A stretch of 64,000 bases of DNA, taken from positions 62,001 to 126,000 of the forward strand of contig NZ_QEIH01000005.1 of assembly GCF_003260195.1 (NCBI RefSeq). Reading direction: 5' to 3'. This stretch comes from Lutibacter citreus. Lineage in GTDB: Bacteria > Bacteroidota > Bacteroidia > Flavobacteriales > Flavobacteriaceae. The notes under the pieces are model-generated. The model saw only the letters and a program-made list of their open reading frames with translations, was not told the origin of the DNA and made no database searches. A program made the translations under genes and the position numbers. Below, piece by piece: positions 1 to 8,666 of the stretch (its first letter is position 1; each line of letters starts with the position of its first letter).

Positions 1-48
1 TGTAAACTAGTGAATTCCTTATGTTGTTATTTATAAAATATTAGAGAC

Positions 49-780
49 ATGAAAATTATAGCAATGATTCCTGCTCGTTATGAAGCAAGTCGTTTTCCAG
101 GGAAGCTAATGAAAGATTTAGCAGGTAAATCAGTAATATTAAGAACATATGAAGCTACAAAACAATCAAATTTATTTGATGAAGTTTATGTGGTTACAGA
201 TAGCGATATTATTTATAAAGAAATTGTTTCTAATGGAGGAAAAGCAATAAAAAGTATTGAAGAACATGAATCTGGAAGTGATAGAATTGCTGAAGCGGTT
301 AAAGATCTTGATATTGATATTATTGTGAATGTGCAAGGAGATGAACCATTTACAAAAAAAACACCTCTTAAAAATTTACTAGATGTTTTTAAAAACGACT
401 TAGAAAAAGATGTTGATATAGCATCCTTAAAAATAAAAATGGATGATTTAGAAGAAATAAACAATCCAAACAATGTAAAAGTGGTTACAGATGAACATAA
501 TTTTGCAATGTATTTTTCACGATCACCAATCCCTTATCCAAGAGATGAAAAATATGCTGAATACTTTAAACATATAGGTATTTATGCTTTTAGGAAAGAA
601 GCGTTATTAAAATTCACTAAATTACCAATGACTAAATTAGAAGCTGCTGAAAAATTAGAGAATTTACGTTTTTTGGCACACGGTTTGAAAGTTAAAATGG
701 TAGAAACAAAAGAGATAGCAATTGGTATTGATACACCAGAAGATTTAGAAAAAGCCAATGCTGTTTTTAAAATAAAATAA
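49..780 (+). CDS. kdsB: 3-deoxy-manno-octulosonate cytidylyltransferase
   Basis: Activates Kdo with CTP to give CMP-Kdo, the donor for the inner core of lipopolysaccharide; cytoplasmic. The 243 residues fit the family length. The nucleotide-binding stretch [14 protein letters not shown] is at residues 6-19, SGSDRIAEA at 75-83 and NVQGDEP at 94-100, all family hallmarks. A membrane protein gene follows after 2 bases on the same strand, so the two are probably cotranscribed. The Kdo-pathway isomerase is encoded separately at 29340-30305. Confidence 0.96.
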   Translation: MKIIAMIPARYEASRFPGKLMKDLAGKSVILRTYEATKQSNLFDEVYVVTDSDIIYKEIVSNGGKAIKSIEEHESGSDRIAEAVKDLDIDIIVNVQGDEPFTKKTPLKNLLDVFKNDLEKDVDIASLKIKMDDLEEINNPNNVKVVTDEHNFAMYFSRSPIPYPRDEKYAEYFKHIGIYAFRKEALLKFTKLPMTKLEAAEKLENLRFLAHGLKVKMVETKEIAIGIDTPEDLEKANAVFKIK

Positions 781-782
781 AA

Positions 783-1361
783 ATGGATTTTTCACCAGAA
801 ACAATTTTTAGTGTAATTATAGGAATAGGACTAGCCGCATCAGTTGGTTTTAGAATTTTTGTGCCGTTATTTGCTCTCAGTTTGGCCTCTTATTTTGGAA
901 TTATTCCTTTAAATGAAAGTTGGGAATGGGTTGGAAGTTCAACAGCAATAATAATATTAGGAATTGCTACCATTGTTGAAATTCTGGCTTATTTTATACC
1001 TTGGTTAGATAATTTATTAGATACAATTGCGATTCCTCTTGCCGCAGTGGCAGGAACTGCTGTTATGGTTGCTACAGTATCTAATTTAGATCCTACAATT
1101 ACTTGGGCTCTTGCAATAATTGCTGGTGGTGGAACAGCAACAGCAATAAAAGGCTCAACAAGTACAACTAGATTAGCCTCAACTGCTTCAACTGCCGGAA
1201 TAGCAAATCCTATAATTTCTACGGTTGAAACAGGAACTTCTATTGTAATGTCTGTTTTGGCCATATTTATTCCAATTTTAGCAATTATTTTAGTAGTATT
1301 TATTTTTTGGATACTTATTAAAGTTTTTAAATTATTTAGAACATCAAAAAGTAAAAAATGA
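783..1361 (+). CDS. DUF4126 family membrane protein
   Basis: Small integral membrane protein of 192 residues with about four hydrophobic helices and a Gly/Ala/Thr-rich centre (GGGTATAIKGSTSTTR). This arrangement, with a short polar C-terminal tail FKLFRTSKSKK, fits the DUF4126 family, whose function is unknown to me. It starts 2 bases after kdsB and its TGA overlaps the ATG of the next gene by 4 bases, so kdsB, this gene and the next look like one transcript. The family assignment is from recognition of the pattern, not from a search. Confidence 0.75.
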   Translation: MDFSPETIFSVIIGIGLAASVGFRIFVPLFALSLASYFGIIPLNESWEWVGSSTAIIILGIATIVEILAYFIPWLDNLLDTIAIPLAAVAGTAVMVATVSNLDPTITWALAIIAGGGTATAIKGSTSTTRLASTASTAGIANPIISTVETGTSIVMSVLAIFIPILAIILVVFIFWILIKVFKLFRTSKSKK

Positions 1362-1834
1362 GTTACACAAATCAACAACCAAAAGACTTTATAAAATCAT
1401 TACAAATTATTCACGGAGCATTGTTAGCTGCTGTATTAGTATTTGGAGCATATGTTGCTTTTCAAGGAAAAGATATATTATTTTTTTCTTACGAAGATGA
1501 TAAACCCTTTTTGTTTTTAGCAATTATAATTGCTTTTGCAGGGAATTTGGCAAGTAAATATTTATATGCTAAATTATTAAAGCAAATTTCAGAAAAAGAA
1601 AATTTAAATCAGAAGGTTGTGAAATTTAGCACAGCACATATATTTAGAGTTGCGATGTTAGAATTTCCAGCGTTTATGTGTATTTTCTTCGCTATGCAAT
1701 CAAATAATAGCTTTTACTTTATATTAGTAGGAATCTTGGTTTTAATGATGTTAGCTATTATTCCAACAAAAAGTAAGTTTGAAAATGATGTTCCCTTAAC
1801 AAATAGCGAAAAATCAATTTTAGAAAAGCTTTAA
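1358..1834 (+). CDS. hypothetical membrane protein (four predicted helices)
   Basis: I do not recognise a named family. The 158-residue product has hydrophobic stretches near residues 13-31, 50-64, 92-110 and 118-137, separated by short Lys-rich loops, so it is probably a four-helix inner-membrane protein with a soluble tail. The ATG overlaps the stop of the DUF4126 gene (ATGA), indicating translational coupling. The pairing suggests the two membrane proteins work together, but nothing shows a substrate. Confidence 0.7.
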   Translation: MSYTNQQPKDFIKSLQIIHGALLAAVLVFGAYVAFQGKDILFFSYEDDKPFLFLAIIIAFAGNLASKYLYAKLLKQISEKENLNQKVVKFSTAHIFRVAMLEFPAFMCIFFAMQSNNSFYFILVGILVLMMLAIIPTKSKFENDVPLTNSEKSILEKL

Positions 1835-1877
1835 ATAGTATTATTAATTTCAGATATTTGCAAACTAATTTTTTAAA

Positions 1878-3248
1878 ATGGCACAAAAACCAAGCATACC
1901 AAAAGGTACTCGTGATTTTTCACCAACCGAAGTAGCTAAAAGAAACTATATTTTTTCAATTATAAAAGAAGTTTTTGAAGTGTACGGATTTCAACCAATT
2001 GAAACACCGTCATTTGAAAATTCTTCTACTTTAATGGGGAAATATGGAGAAGAAGGAGATAGATTGATTTTTAAAATATTGAATTCTGGAGATTATTTAA
2101 AAAAGGTTGATGATAGCCTACTTTCGTCAAAAGAAAGTTTAAAAGTAACTTCTAAGATTTCAGAAAAAGCATTACGTTACGACTTAACCGTTCCTTTTGC
2201 GCGTTATGTAGTACAACATCAAAATGAGATAGAATTTCCTTTTAAAAGATATCAAATGCAACCTGTTTGGCGTGCAGATAGACCACAAAAAGGGCGTTTT
2301 AGAGAATTTTACCAATGTGATGCCGATGTTGTTGGTAGCAAAGGATTATGGCAAGAGGTAGAATTTGTGCAACTTTATGATGCTGTTTTTAGTAAGTTAA
2401 AGTTGGTAGGAACGACTATAAAACTCAATAACAGAAAAATTCTTGCAGGTATTGCAGAAATAATAGGAGCAAAAGATAAATTGATTGATTTTACGGTTGC
2501 ACTTGATAAGTTAGATAAGATTGGTGCTGAAGGTGTTACTAATGAAATGATAAGTAAAGGAATTTCAGAAGAAGCTATAGAAAAAGTTCAGCCTTTATTT
2601 AATTTTAATGGAACAAATCAAGAGAAATTAACGCAATTACAAGAAATACTTGCAGATTCTGAAGAAGGATTAGAAGGCGTTAAAGATTTACGATTTATTG
2701 TAAATAACATTGAAACTTTAGGATTGGAATCTGCCAAATTAGAGTTAGATGTAACACTGGCAAGAGGTTTAAATTATTATACAGGAGCAATTTATGAAGT
2801 GTCTGCGCCAGAAGGTGTGAAGATGGGTTCTATTGGTGGTGGAGGAAGATACGATGATTTGACAGGTATTTTTGGGTTGAAAAATGTTAGTGGTGTAGGA
2901 ATATCTTTTGGTTTAGATAGAATCTATTTGGTTTTAGAAGAATTAAATTTATTTAATGAGGTTACATTACCAAAACCGAAGGTGTTATTCATTAACTTTG
3001 GAGAAAATGAGGCAGCATATTGTATGAAAGCTTTAATTGAATTCAGAAAAAAAGGAATTAAATCTGAATTGTATCCAGATAATGCAAAAATGAAAAAACA
3101 AATGAATTACGCCAATCGAAGAGAAATCCCGTTTGTTGTAATGGTAGGATCAACTGAAATAGAAAATCATAATTTTACGTTAAAAAATATGCAAAGTGGT
3201 GATCAGCAAGTGTGTAGTTTAAAAGAATTACTTACAATCACTGCATAA
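1878..3248 (+). CDS. hisS: histidyl-tRNA synthetase
   Basis: Class II aminoacyl-tRNA synthetase that charges tRNA-His. The 456-residue protein shows motif 2 around residues 129-150 ([19 protein letters not shown]), the histidine-binding segment [14 protein letters not shown] near residue 295, the motif 3 region [11 protein letters not shown], and a C-terminal anticodon-binding domain ([11 protein letters not shown] onward). It starts 43 bases after the preceding membrane gene; a promoter-like GATATTTG lies at 1853-1860 just upstream, so it probably has its own transcript. Confidence 0.97.
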   Translation: MAQKPSIPKGTRDFSPTEVAKRNYIFSIIKEVFEVYGFQPIETPSFENSSTLMGKYGEEGDRLIFKILNSGDYLKKVDDSLLSSKESLKVTSKISEKALRYDLTVPFARYVVQHQNEIEFPFKRYQMQPVWRADRPQKGRFREFYQCDADVVGSKGLWQEVEFVQLYDAVFSKLKLVGTTIKLNNRKILAGIAEIIGAKDKLIDFTVALDKLDKIGAEGVTNEMISKGISEEAIEKVQPLFNFNGTNQEKLTQLQEILADSEEGLEGVKDLRFIVNNIETLGLESAKLELDVTLARGLNYYTGAIYEVSAPEGVKMGSIGGGGRYDDLTGIFGLKNVSGVGISFGLDRIYLVLEELNLFNEVTLPKPKVLFINFGENEAAYCMKALIEFRKKGIKSELYPDNAKMKKQMNYANRREIPFVVMVGSTEIENHNFTLKNMQSGDQQVCSLKELLTITA

Positions 3249-3265
3249 GTTTAAAAACTAAGTTG

Positions 3266-3273
3266 TAAATTTG
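3266..3273 (+). promoter_or_regulatory. folE promoter -7 element (TAAATTTG)
   Basis: TAAATTTG matches the Bacteroidota -7 consensus TANNTTTG and lies 18 bases before the folE ATG, followed by GCAAGC as is common at such sites. I see no clear -33 TTTG at the expected distance, so this is a half-supported site. Confidence 0.5.
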
Positions 3274-3291
3274 CAAGCTAATTGATAGAAA

Positions 3292-3978
3292 ATGTTTGAA
3301 GGTAAAGACATAATGACAAATAAAATAGATGAATTAGGAGATGATCATATTGGGTCTACTGCTAAAACTCCTTTAAGAGATGACGCTTTTGTATTATCTG
3401 ATGAAGAAAAAAGAAACCGTATAGAAAAAAGTGTACGTGATATTTTGGATACATTAGGAATGGATTTAGAAGATGATAGTATAAAAGGTACTCCAAGAAG
3501 AGTTGCTAAAGCATATGTGAATGAGTTATTTGGAGGGTTAAACCCTGCAAATAAACCAAAATTATCAACATTTGACAATAACTATAAGTATGGTGAAATG
3601 TTAGTTGAAAAAAACATAGTAGTTTATTCTACGTGTGAACATCACTTACTGCCAATTATTGGTCGTGCACATGTTGCTTATATTTCAAACGGACAAGTTA
3701 TTGGTTTGTCTAAAATGAATAGAATTGTAGATTATTTTGCAAAAAGGCCGCAAGTACAAGAACGTTTAACAATGCAGGTTGTTCAGGCTTTGCAAAAAGC
3801 TATGGGAACTAAAGATGTTGCTTGTGTTATTGATGCAAAACATTTATGTGTAAATTCTAGAGGTGTTAAGGATATTGATAGTAGCACTGTTACTTCTGAA
3901 TTTGGAGGTAAATTTAAAGACAAAGAAGTTAGAAGAGAGTTTTTAGATTATATTAAAATGGATACTGTTTTTGATTAA
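3292..3978 (+). CDS. folE: GTP cyclohydrolase I
   Basis: Converts GTP to 7,8-dihydroneopterin triphosphate, the first step of tetrahydropterin/folate synthesis. The 228-residue product has the zinc-site motif STCEHHLLPIIG, the family segment FAKRPQVQERLT and the second zinc ligand segment LCVNSRGVKD. A second in-frame ATG at 3313 would remove seven residues (MFEGKDI) and is equally plausible as the start. A strong inverted repeat follows at 4001-4140 and may end the transcript. Confidence 0.96.
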   Translation: MFEGKDIMTNKIDELGDDHIGSTAKTPLRDDAFVLSDEEKRNRIEKSVRDILDTLGMDLEDDSIKGTPRRVAKAYVNELFGGLNPANKPKLSTFDNNYKYGEMLVEKNIVVYSTCEHHLLPIIGRAHVAYISNGQVIGLSKMNRIVDYFAKRPQVQERLTMQVVQALQKAMGTKDVACVIDAKHLCVNSRGVKDIDSSTVTSEFGGKFKDKEVRREFLDYIKMDTVFD

Positions 3979-4000
3979 ATTCTAATCAGTTTCTAATATT

Positions 4001-4140
4001 TAAAAAGGGTTGTTTAAAAAATTTTGAATGCCGTTATACTGAACTAGATTCAGTTTCTTATTATGCAAGTAATCAGCAATTAATAAGAGTCTTAAATAAA
4101 TTAAGAATAACAAATTCATTTTTTAAACAACCTTTTTTAT
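4001..4140. repeat. inverted-repeat element with REP-like core, probable folE terminator
   Basis: Two near-identical arms (AAAAAGGGTTGTTTAAAAAA at about 4002-4021, complement at about 4119-4138) face each other across roughly 95 bases. The loop holds a second small palindrome, ACTGAACTAGATTCAGT, at 4038-4054, resembling short repetitive elements scattered through flavobacterial genomes. The arms end in T- and A-runs, so together they could act as a bidirectional terminator between folE and the PAP2 gene. Confidence 0.6.
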
Positions 4141-4224
4141 TTCAGATCATTTTTCAAAATAATTTCCTAAAAAAAAATAGTTTAACTTCTTAATTTGGGA
4201 TACTTTTTAATAAATATTTTTTGT

Positions 4225-4232
4225 TAGTTTTG
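4225..4232 (+). promoter_or_regulatory. PAP2 gene promoter -7 element (TAGTTTTG)
   Basis: TAGTTTTG fits TANNTTTG and ends four bases before the ATG at 4237. If used, the mRNA would have almost no leader. No convincing -33 element was identified. Confidence 0.4.
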
Positions 4233-4236
4233 CCGA

Positions 4237-5085
4237 ATGAAATTGATAAGATTTATTGCTATAGGTTTTCTTTTTACTTTTTTAATAAGTAACAGCGCTT
4301 ACGCTCAAAAAAGTTTGGATACTGTTAAAAAAGAGACTACTTGGAGTATGCTAAAAACCGATACAAATTTAATTTGGGGAGGTGTTAAAAATGCATATAC
4401 AAGACCTTTACATTGGAAAAAAGATGATTGGTTAACTTTTGGTGGTATAGCTGCAGGAACTGCATTAATGTATTTAGCTGATGAGGAAACTAGTGAGTTT
4501 TTTATGAATCAGGAAGAAAATGCACCTCATTTACTTAAAGAAGTTGGTTGGTATTATGGGAGTCCTCAAAACTTTTTTATGATATCTACAGGTATTTATG
4601 GATATGGTTTATTTGCTAAAAATGAAAAATTTAGGCATACAGGTGTTCTTATTATTACATCTGCCGTAGCAACGGGTTTCATTCAAACAATTAGTAAAAA
4701 TGCATTTGGAAGAGCTAGACCAACGGAAAATGTTGGTAGTAGTGAGTTTAAATTTTTAAGTAAAGAACCAGGTTATCATTCTTTTCCTTCGGGGCATTCA
4801 ATTTTATCTTTTACAGCTTCACATGCAATAGCAAAACAATTTAAAAATATTTGGGTTAAAGGAGGTATTTATGCAGTTGGATTAATTGCACCAGTTTCTA
4901 GATTATGGGCAGGAGCGCATTGGTTAACTGATGTAACTTTGGGTATGGTAATAAGTGTTGTTATTGTTGATGGTGTAGATAAATTTCTTACAAAGAAAAA
5001 GAATGAAAACTTTCAGAAGAATAAAAAAATATCTTGGAAAGTGAAAGCAGGTGTAAAAACTATTGGACTTGTAGGAGTTTTTTAA
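4237..5085 (+). CDS. PAP2-family phosphatase, exported
   Basis: Membrane-associated or periplasmic acid phosphatase of the PAP2 superfamily. A signal peptide ending in AYAQ occupies about residues 1-24. The three catalytic motifs are present: KNAFGRARP, PSGHS and SRLWAGAHWLTD. The substrate cannot be read from sequence; undecaprenyl pyrophosphate or lipid A phosphates are typical for the family. It is 282 residues long and stands alone on the plus strand, tail to tail with the PrsW operon. Confidence 0.88.
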   Translation: MKLIRFIAIGFLFTFLISNSAYAQKSLDTVKKETTWSMLKTDTNLIWGGVKNAYTRPLHWKKDDWLTFGGIAAGTALMYLADEETSEFFMNQEENAPHLLKEVGWYYGSPQNFFMISTGIYGYGLFAKNEKFRHTGVLIITSAVATGFIQTISKNAFGRARPTENVGSSEFKFLSKEPGYHSFPSGHSILSFTASHAIAKQFKNIWVKGGIYAVGLIAPVSRLWAGAHWLTDVTLGMVISVVIVDGVDKFLTKKKNENFQKNKKISWKVKAGVKTIGLVGVF

Positions 5086-5086
5086 A

Positions 5087-5776
5087 TTAAGAACTAATTT
5101 TTTTGTTTTTGAAGAAAGAATTTTCTTGATGAATTTTAATGGCTTTTTTTGCTAAAATTAATCCAATTAATAAGGATATAATAGCACCAATTGCAACACC
5201 GGGAATAAAATTTATAAATATAAAAAAGTCATAGGACCCGTGAAAAAGTATAGCTCCTCCAAGACCTATTAAATTCCAATATGCTTTTCTATCTGAAAAT
5301 TTAGCTTTACCCATAAAATAACCCATAATTACGGCAAAAGTAGCATGTGCAGGAATAGCTGTAAATGCTCTTAAAAAAGCAATATATAAGCCACCTTCAA
5401 GAACATAAAAGATGTTTTCAACCGCAGCGAAACCCATAGAAATTATTACAGCATAAATAATTCCATCAAAAGGTTCGTTGAATGCGTTTTTAGGTTGTGT
5501 GTAATACCTAACAATAATATACTTACTAAATTCTTCAATTAAAGCCACTACAAAAAAGGCTTTAATAAACTGGTCAATTACACTTAATTCATCTGATTGC
5601 GGTAGGTAATTATTATATAAAGTGTATAAAACAAAACTTATTAAAACACTTACAACTGCACCTAATAAGAAATTTTTTAAAAGCGCAATTTTAGATTCTT
5701 TTTCAAATTTATCTTTCACGTAAATGTATACGATTACTATAAGAACAGGGGCTAGTGAAGATATTAATAAAGTCAT
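5087..5776 (-). CDS. PrsW-family intramembrane metalloprotease
   Basis: Polytopic protein of 229 residues with about seven helices. The conserved PrsW-type residues are visible: EEFSKY (EE at 81-82, K85), the EN pair in AAVENIFYV (120-121), H144 in PAHATF, and a late His in ILFHGSYDFF. Founding members cleave membrane anti-sigma factors, but the substrate here is unknown. It is the last gene of a minus-strand run of five closely spaced genes (7461 to 5087). Confidence 0.85.
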   Translation of the reverse strand: MTLLISSLAPVLIVIVYIYVKDKFEKESKIALLKNFLLGAVVSVLISFVLYTLYNNYLPQSDELSVIDQFIKAFFVVALIEEFSKYIIVRYYTQPKNAFNEPFDGIIYAVIISMGFAAVENIFYVLEGGLYIAFLRAFTAIPAHATFAVIMGYFMGKAKFSDRKAYWNLIGLGGAILFHGSYDFFIFINFIPGVAIGAIISLLIGLILAKKAIKIHQENSFFKNKKISS

Positions 5777-5786
5777 ATTTAGAAAG

Positions 5787-6182
5787 TTATTTTGGAGCTA
5801 ATATATTAAATGGGTGGATAGGAATATTTCTAAGTATCCAAAAAGTAATTATAATTATTAAAAACAAAAATAGAAATTTTGGGGAGTCTAAATAGCTTTT
5901 TAAGTTTTTGTTAAAAATTATATTTATCATTTTTATAATCAAATAATATAGTAAAATAAATAGTCCAACAATAAATAATAAATTTTGTTGTAACGCCTTC
6001 CAAATATTAAAATGTAATAATTCATGTGCGGCTCTTTGACTACCGCAGCCAGGGCAGTAAATCCCAGTTGATGTAAGTAAAAGACACTTTGGTAAAAAGT
6101 TTACTTCTCTTGGGTTTATATAAAAATAAAGGAATGCTAAACCAATTACGGCTAATAGCATTCCTAAATATTTTAATTTCAT
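5787..6182 (-). CDS. DUF2752 membrane protein
   Basis: A 131-residue membrane protein with three or four helices. It carries the DUF2752 signature YCPGCGSQRAAHELL around residues 43-57, where the Cys pair and the following Arg are the conserved part. The function of the family is not known. It lies between PrsW (10 bases downstream) and a CCC-motif protein (6 bases upstream), so it is part of the same transcript. Confidence 0.82.
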   Translation of the reverse strand: MKLKYLGMLLAVIGLAFLYFYINPREVNFLPKCLLLTSTGIYCPGCGSQRAAHELLHFNIWKALQQNLLFIVGLFILLYYLIIKMINIIFNKNLKSYLDSPKFLFLFLIIIITFWILRNIPIHPFNILAPK

Positions 6183-6188
6183 TTATTT

Positions 6189-6512
6189 TTAACTTGCTTG
6201 TTCAATCATTTCTTTATACATCTCAACCTGTTCTTCCCAACTTCCCGATACAATTGCATAAATTAATTGTAATACAGCAATAGCGCCAATAACAATTCCA
6301 ATGATAGATGTTATTTTACCGGTATTAGCATTTCCATCACCTGAATATATTGTAGGGTCTTCATTGTGAATTGCCATTGCTTTTTTTGAATTGCTTAACC
6401 CCATAAAACCAAATATTATACCAGGAACCCCAAAACAGCAACAAGCTGTAACAATTGATGTGATACCAAAAATAAGTGAACTTTGCGCATGTGGTAATTT
6501 TTGTTTTTCCAT
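6189..6512 (-). CDS. CCC-motif membrane protein
   Basis: A 107-residue protein with two hydrophobic helices. It has the cysteine triplet VTACCCFGVPGIIFG (Cys 24-26) typical of the flavobacterial CCC-motif/DUF4190-like proteins, then LSNSKKA and a second helix ITSIIGIVIGAIAVLQLIY. Function unknown. It sits between two DUF2752 genes with 6 and 10 base gaps, an association suggesting a shared membrane role. Confidence 0.8.
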   Translation of the reverse strand: MEKQKLPHAQSSLIFGITSIVTACCCFGVPGIIFGFMGLSNSKKAMAIHNEDPTIYSGDGNANTGKITSIIGIVIGAIAVLQLIYAIVSGSWEEQVEMYKEMIEQAS

Positions 6513-6522
6513 AGTGTATAAA

Positions 6523-6816
6523 TTAGAGTAGTTTAAGTATATAATTAGCTAATATAATTATAACATTAATTATAAATAAATATTTTAGTATTAAATGTCC
6601 TTTATTAAAGTTAAACTTTAAATGTAATCCCAAATAAATAAACATAATAATTAAAGTAAATAATGCTGGGTACATTTTAAAGGATTCAATAAATTCTCCT
6701 TTCAATAACAAAATTAAGGCTCGTTGCATACCACAACCCATACATTCTTGATTAAGGTATTTTTTCCAAGAGCAAGAAAGAAGGTTACTTTCTAAAAAAT
6801 CAATTATTTTATTCAA
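6523..6816 (-). CDS. second DUF2752 membrane protein, TTG start
   Basis: A 97-residue paralogue of the DUF2752 protein at 5787-6182, with ECMGCGMQRALILLLKGEF at about residues 24-42 and two or three helices. No in-frame ATG precedes the conserved motif. The reading frame opens after a stop and the only good initiator is TTG at 6816, giving MNKIIDFLESN. It is followed by the CCC-motif gene after 10 bases. Confidence 0.72.
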   Translation of the reverse strand: MNKIIDFLESNLLSCSWKKYLNQECMGCGMQRALILLLKGEFIESFKMYPALFTLIIMFIYLGLHLKFNFNKGHLILKYLFIINVIIILANYILKLL

Positions 6817-6846
6817 AAAAGATACTTTTCATAAAAATAAAAAAAA

Positions 6847-7461
6847 TTATACATTTTCTTTAACGATTTTAAATATAAAATGAATTTCACCTGCAATTTG
6901 TTTATTCAACTTAAAAAAAGTTTCAGGTTTATTATTGGGATCTTCATAAGGTAGATGAAATCCTTCAGCTTTTTCAGAGATATAAGAGCAGTTTTCTTTT
7001 GTTTTTTCGCAATGGGTAATTGTTATAAAAGGAGTTTTGTTGTGTTCATTGTCATAAATTTTTGAAAAACCAATTATTGGTTCAATATAGCCATTATAAG
7101 TTATAGAATAATGTGGGTTATGATGTGATAGCTTTAATATTTGAAAATTAAAACCTACTTTTTTTAATGTTTTAGCTGTGTTTCGGTTAAATGAGGTAGG
7201 GGTTGTGCCGCCTGAATAGTTTTTAAGGTTTTTTAACTGATAAAAATTGACAGCATATGTTGCCCAAACTTGTGAAAGCTGACTTCTACAATTGTTATTT
7301 GCACATAGAAAATTTAAATTTACGGGAGTATTGCTCTTTAATAACTTAACGATATAGTCAGCTATTTCATATAATAATTTAGATCTATTTTTATCAATAA
7401 TTAATTCATTTAACGAATTGTTGAAAAAAATTTCAGTAATTGTAGCAACAGTTTTAATCAT
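6847..7461 (-). CDS. low-molecular-weight phosphatase / arsenate reductase-like protein
   Basis: A cytoplasmic protein of 204 residues with the CX5R phosphatase loop FLCANNNCRSQLSQ (C53, R59, S60), as in LMW tyrosine phosphatases and thioredoxin-type ArsC. There is a late acidic segment LPYEDPNNKPE and a Cys pair in HCEKTKENC. About 45 residues precede the loop, longer than the classic LMW fold. No arsenic genes are adjacent, so the substrate is open. It heads the minus-strand membrane operon, 30 bases from the TTG of the DUF2752 gene. Confidence 0.7.
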   Translation of the reverse strand: MIKTVATITEIFFNNSLNELIIDKNRSKLLYEIADYIVKLLKSNTPVNLNFLCANNNCRSQLSQVWATYAVNFYQLKNLKNYSGGTTPTSFNRNTAKTLKKVGFNFQILKLSHHNPHYSITYNGYIEPIIGFSKIYDNEHNKTPFITITHCEKTKENCSYISEKAEGFHLPYEDPNNKPETFFKLNKQIAGEIHFIFKIVKENV

Positions 7462-7534
7462 AACCTATTTTTGTGCAAATATAAATGTGAAAATTAGAAT
7501 TAATATTTCTAAATAATTATTTAAAGGTTAAGTG

Positions 7535-8092
7535 ATGAGATTTAAAATAGGAGATAAAGTAGCCGTTTTAGATGATATAATTAAGGGGAAGGTTGTTGAA
7601 ATTAAATCCAATAATATTATTATTGAAACCTCAGATGGTTTTTCTTTTGGGTTTACACCAAGTGAACTTGTTGTAATTAAGGAAAGTCAGTTCGAGCTTT
7701 CTAAATATAGTGATATTTCAAATGAAGAAATGTTAGAAAAAGAGAGTGATTTACCAAAAAAGCGAAAACCTAAATTTAAATCAGATTCAAAAGAGGAAAA
7801 ACTACCACCAATGGAAGTTGATTTACATATAAATCAGTTAACCGTTTCTACAAGAGGAATGGACAATTATGATATGTTAAACTTGCAAATTGAAACTGCT
7901 AAACATAAAATTGAATTTGCTATAAAAAACAGAATTCCAAAAATAGTATTTATCCATGGTGTTGGCGCAGGAGTTTTAAAAAAGGAATTAGATTATTTAT
8001 TTAAGAATTATCATATAGAATCTTATGCGGCTTCGTTTAAAAAATATGGTTTAGGTGCAACTGAGGTTTACATTTTCCAAAACCAAAGATAA
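7535..8092 (+). CDS. DUF2027/Smr domain protein (MutS2-like)
   Basis: The C-terminal Smr domain shows FIHGVGAGVLKKEL, typical of nucleases or nucleic-acid-binding domains related to the MutS2 tail. The N-terminus (KIGDKVAVLDDIIKGKVVEI) is a small beta-rich DUF2027-like segment, joined by a Lys/Glu-rich linker at about residues 65-95. I chose the ATG at 7535; the GTG one codon earlier is less likely. Its exact role is unknown. It is divergent from the phosphatase-like gene, with 73 bases between for both promoters. Confidence 0.8.
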   Translation: MRFKIGDKVAVLDDIIKGKVVEIKSNNIIIETSDGFSFGFTPSELVVIKESQFELSKYSDISNEEMLEKESDLPKKRKPKFKSDSKEEKLPPMEVDLHINQLTVSTRGMDNYDMLNLQIETAKHKIEFAIKNRIPKIVFIHGVGAGVLKKELDYLFKNYHIESYAASFKKYGLGATEVYIFQNQR

Positions 8093-8095
8093 ATT

Positions 8096-8581
8096 TTATT
8101 TAGAATAATCTCCAAAAGTAAATGATTCAAAATAAATGCGCTCATTATCATCTAAAAATAATAAATCAGATATAGTAATTTCATAAGTATAGCCAGTTAT
8201 TTCACCATCATCATTTTTATCTTCAAGGGTATTTATAATTAAAGTACCTTCAATTGCTTCTAACTCTTTTAAAACAACCGGTGATGAAGGCGGTATTTCT
8301 TGACAAAAATAATTGCTACCATTTATAGCATCATCAAAAAGTCTATAAGTAATGTTGATTGGACTTGGGATAGAATAGGTTGCTTCTCCTGCCTCAGTTC
8401 CAAGTTGAGATTCTGTTAATGAAAGAATAATTGTTTCTGTTTTTTCTGAGTTTAAAGTGTAAAGAACATATTCTCCACAACTACTTACAGTATTTGTAAA
8501 TTCAAATGCAGGTACATCAAAATCACCATCATTACAAGAAAACAGTGTAAAGGCAATAAAAAGAGTAATTAATTTTTTCAT
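8096..8581 (-). CDS. hypothetical lipoprotein
   Basis: A 161-residue protein with a type II signal peptide and lipobox LFSCN (Cys 16), so it should be an exported lipoprotein. The mature part is acidic with two internal cysteines (SSCGEYV and YFCQEI) that could form a disulfide, and a calcium-loop-like stretch DKNDDGEITGY near residues 121-131. No named family recognised. It ends 3 bases from the end of the Smr gene, convergent, with no obvious terminator between. Confidence 0.75.
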   Translation of the reverse strand: MKKLITLFIAFTLFSCNDGDFDVPAFEFTNTVSSCGEYVLYTLNSEKTETIILSLTESQLGTEAGEATYSIPSPINITYRLFDDAINGSNYFCQEIPPSSPVVLKELEAIEGTLIINTLEDKNDDGEITGYTYEITISDLLFLDDNERIYFESFTFGDYSK

Positions 8582-8666
8582 TATATATTTTTAAGAAGAC
8601 AAAAATAATTGTTTTAAATAATCTAACGCTAAATGGTACCAACTATTTTAGTTAATTTTGCTTTTA

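Noticed and set aside
989-1378. Minus-strand frame of 129 codons
   Set aside because: It is fully antisense to the DUF4126 gene, which has clear membrane-protein composition; the antisense translation has only low-complexity similarity.
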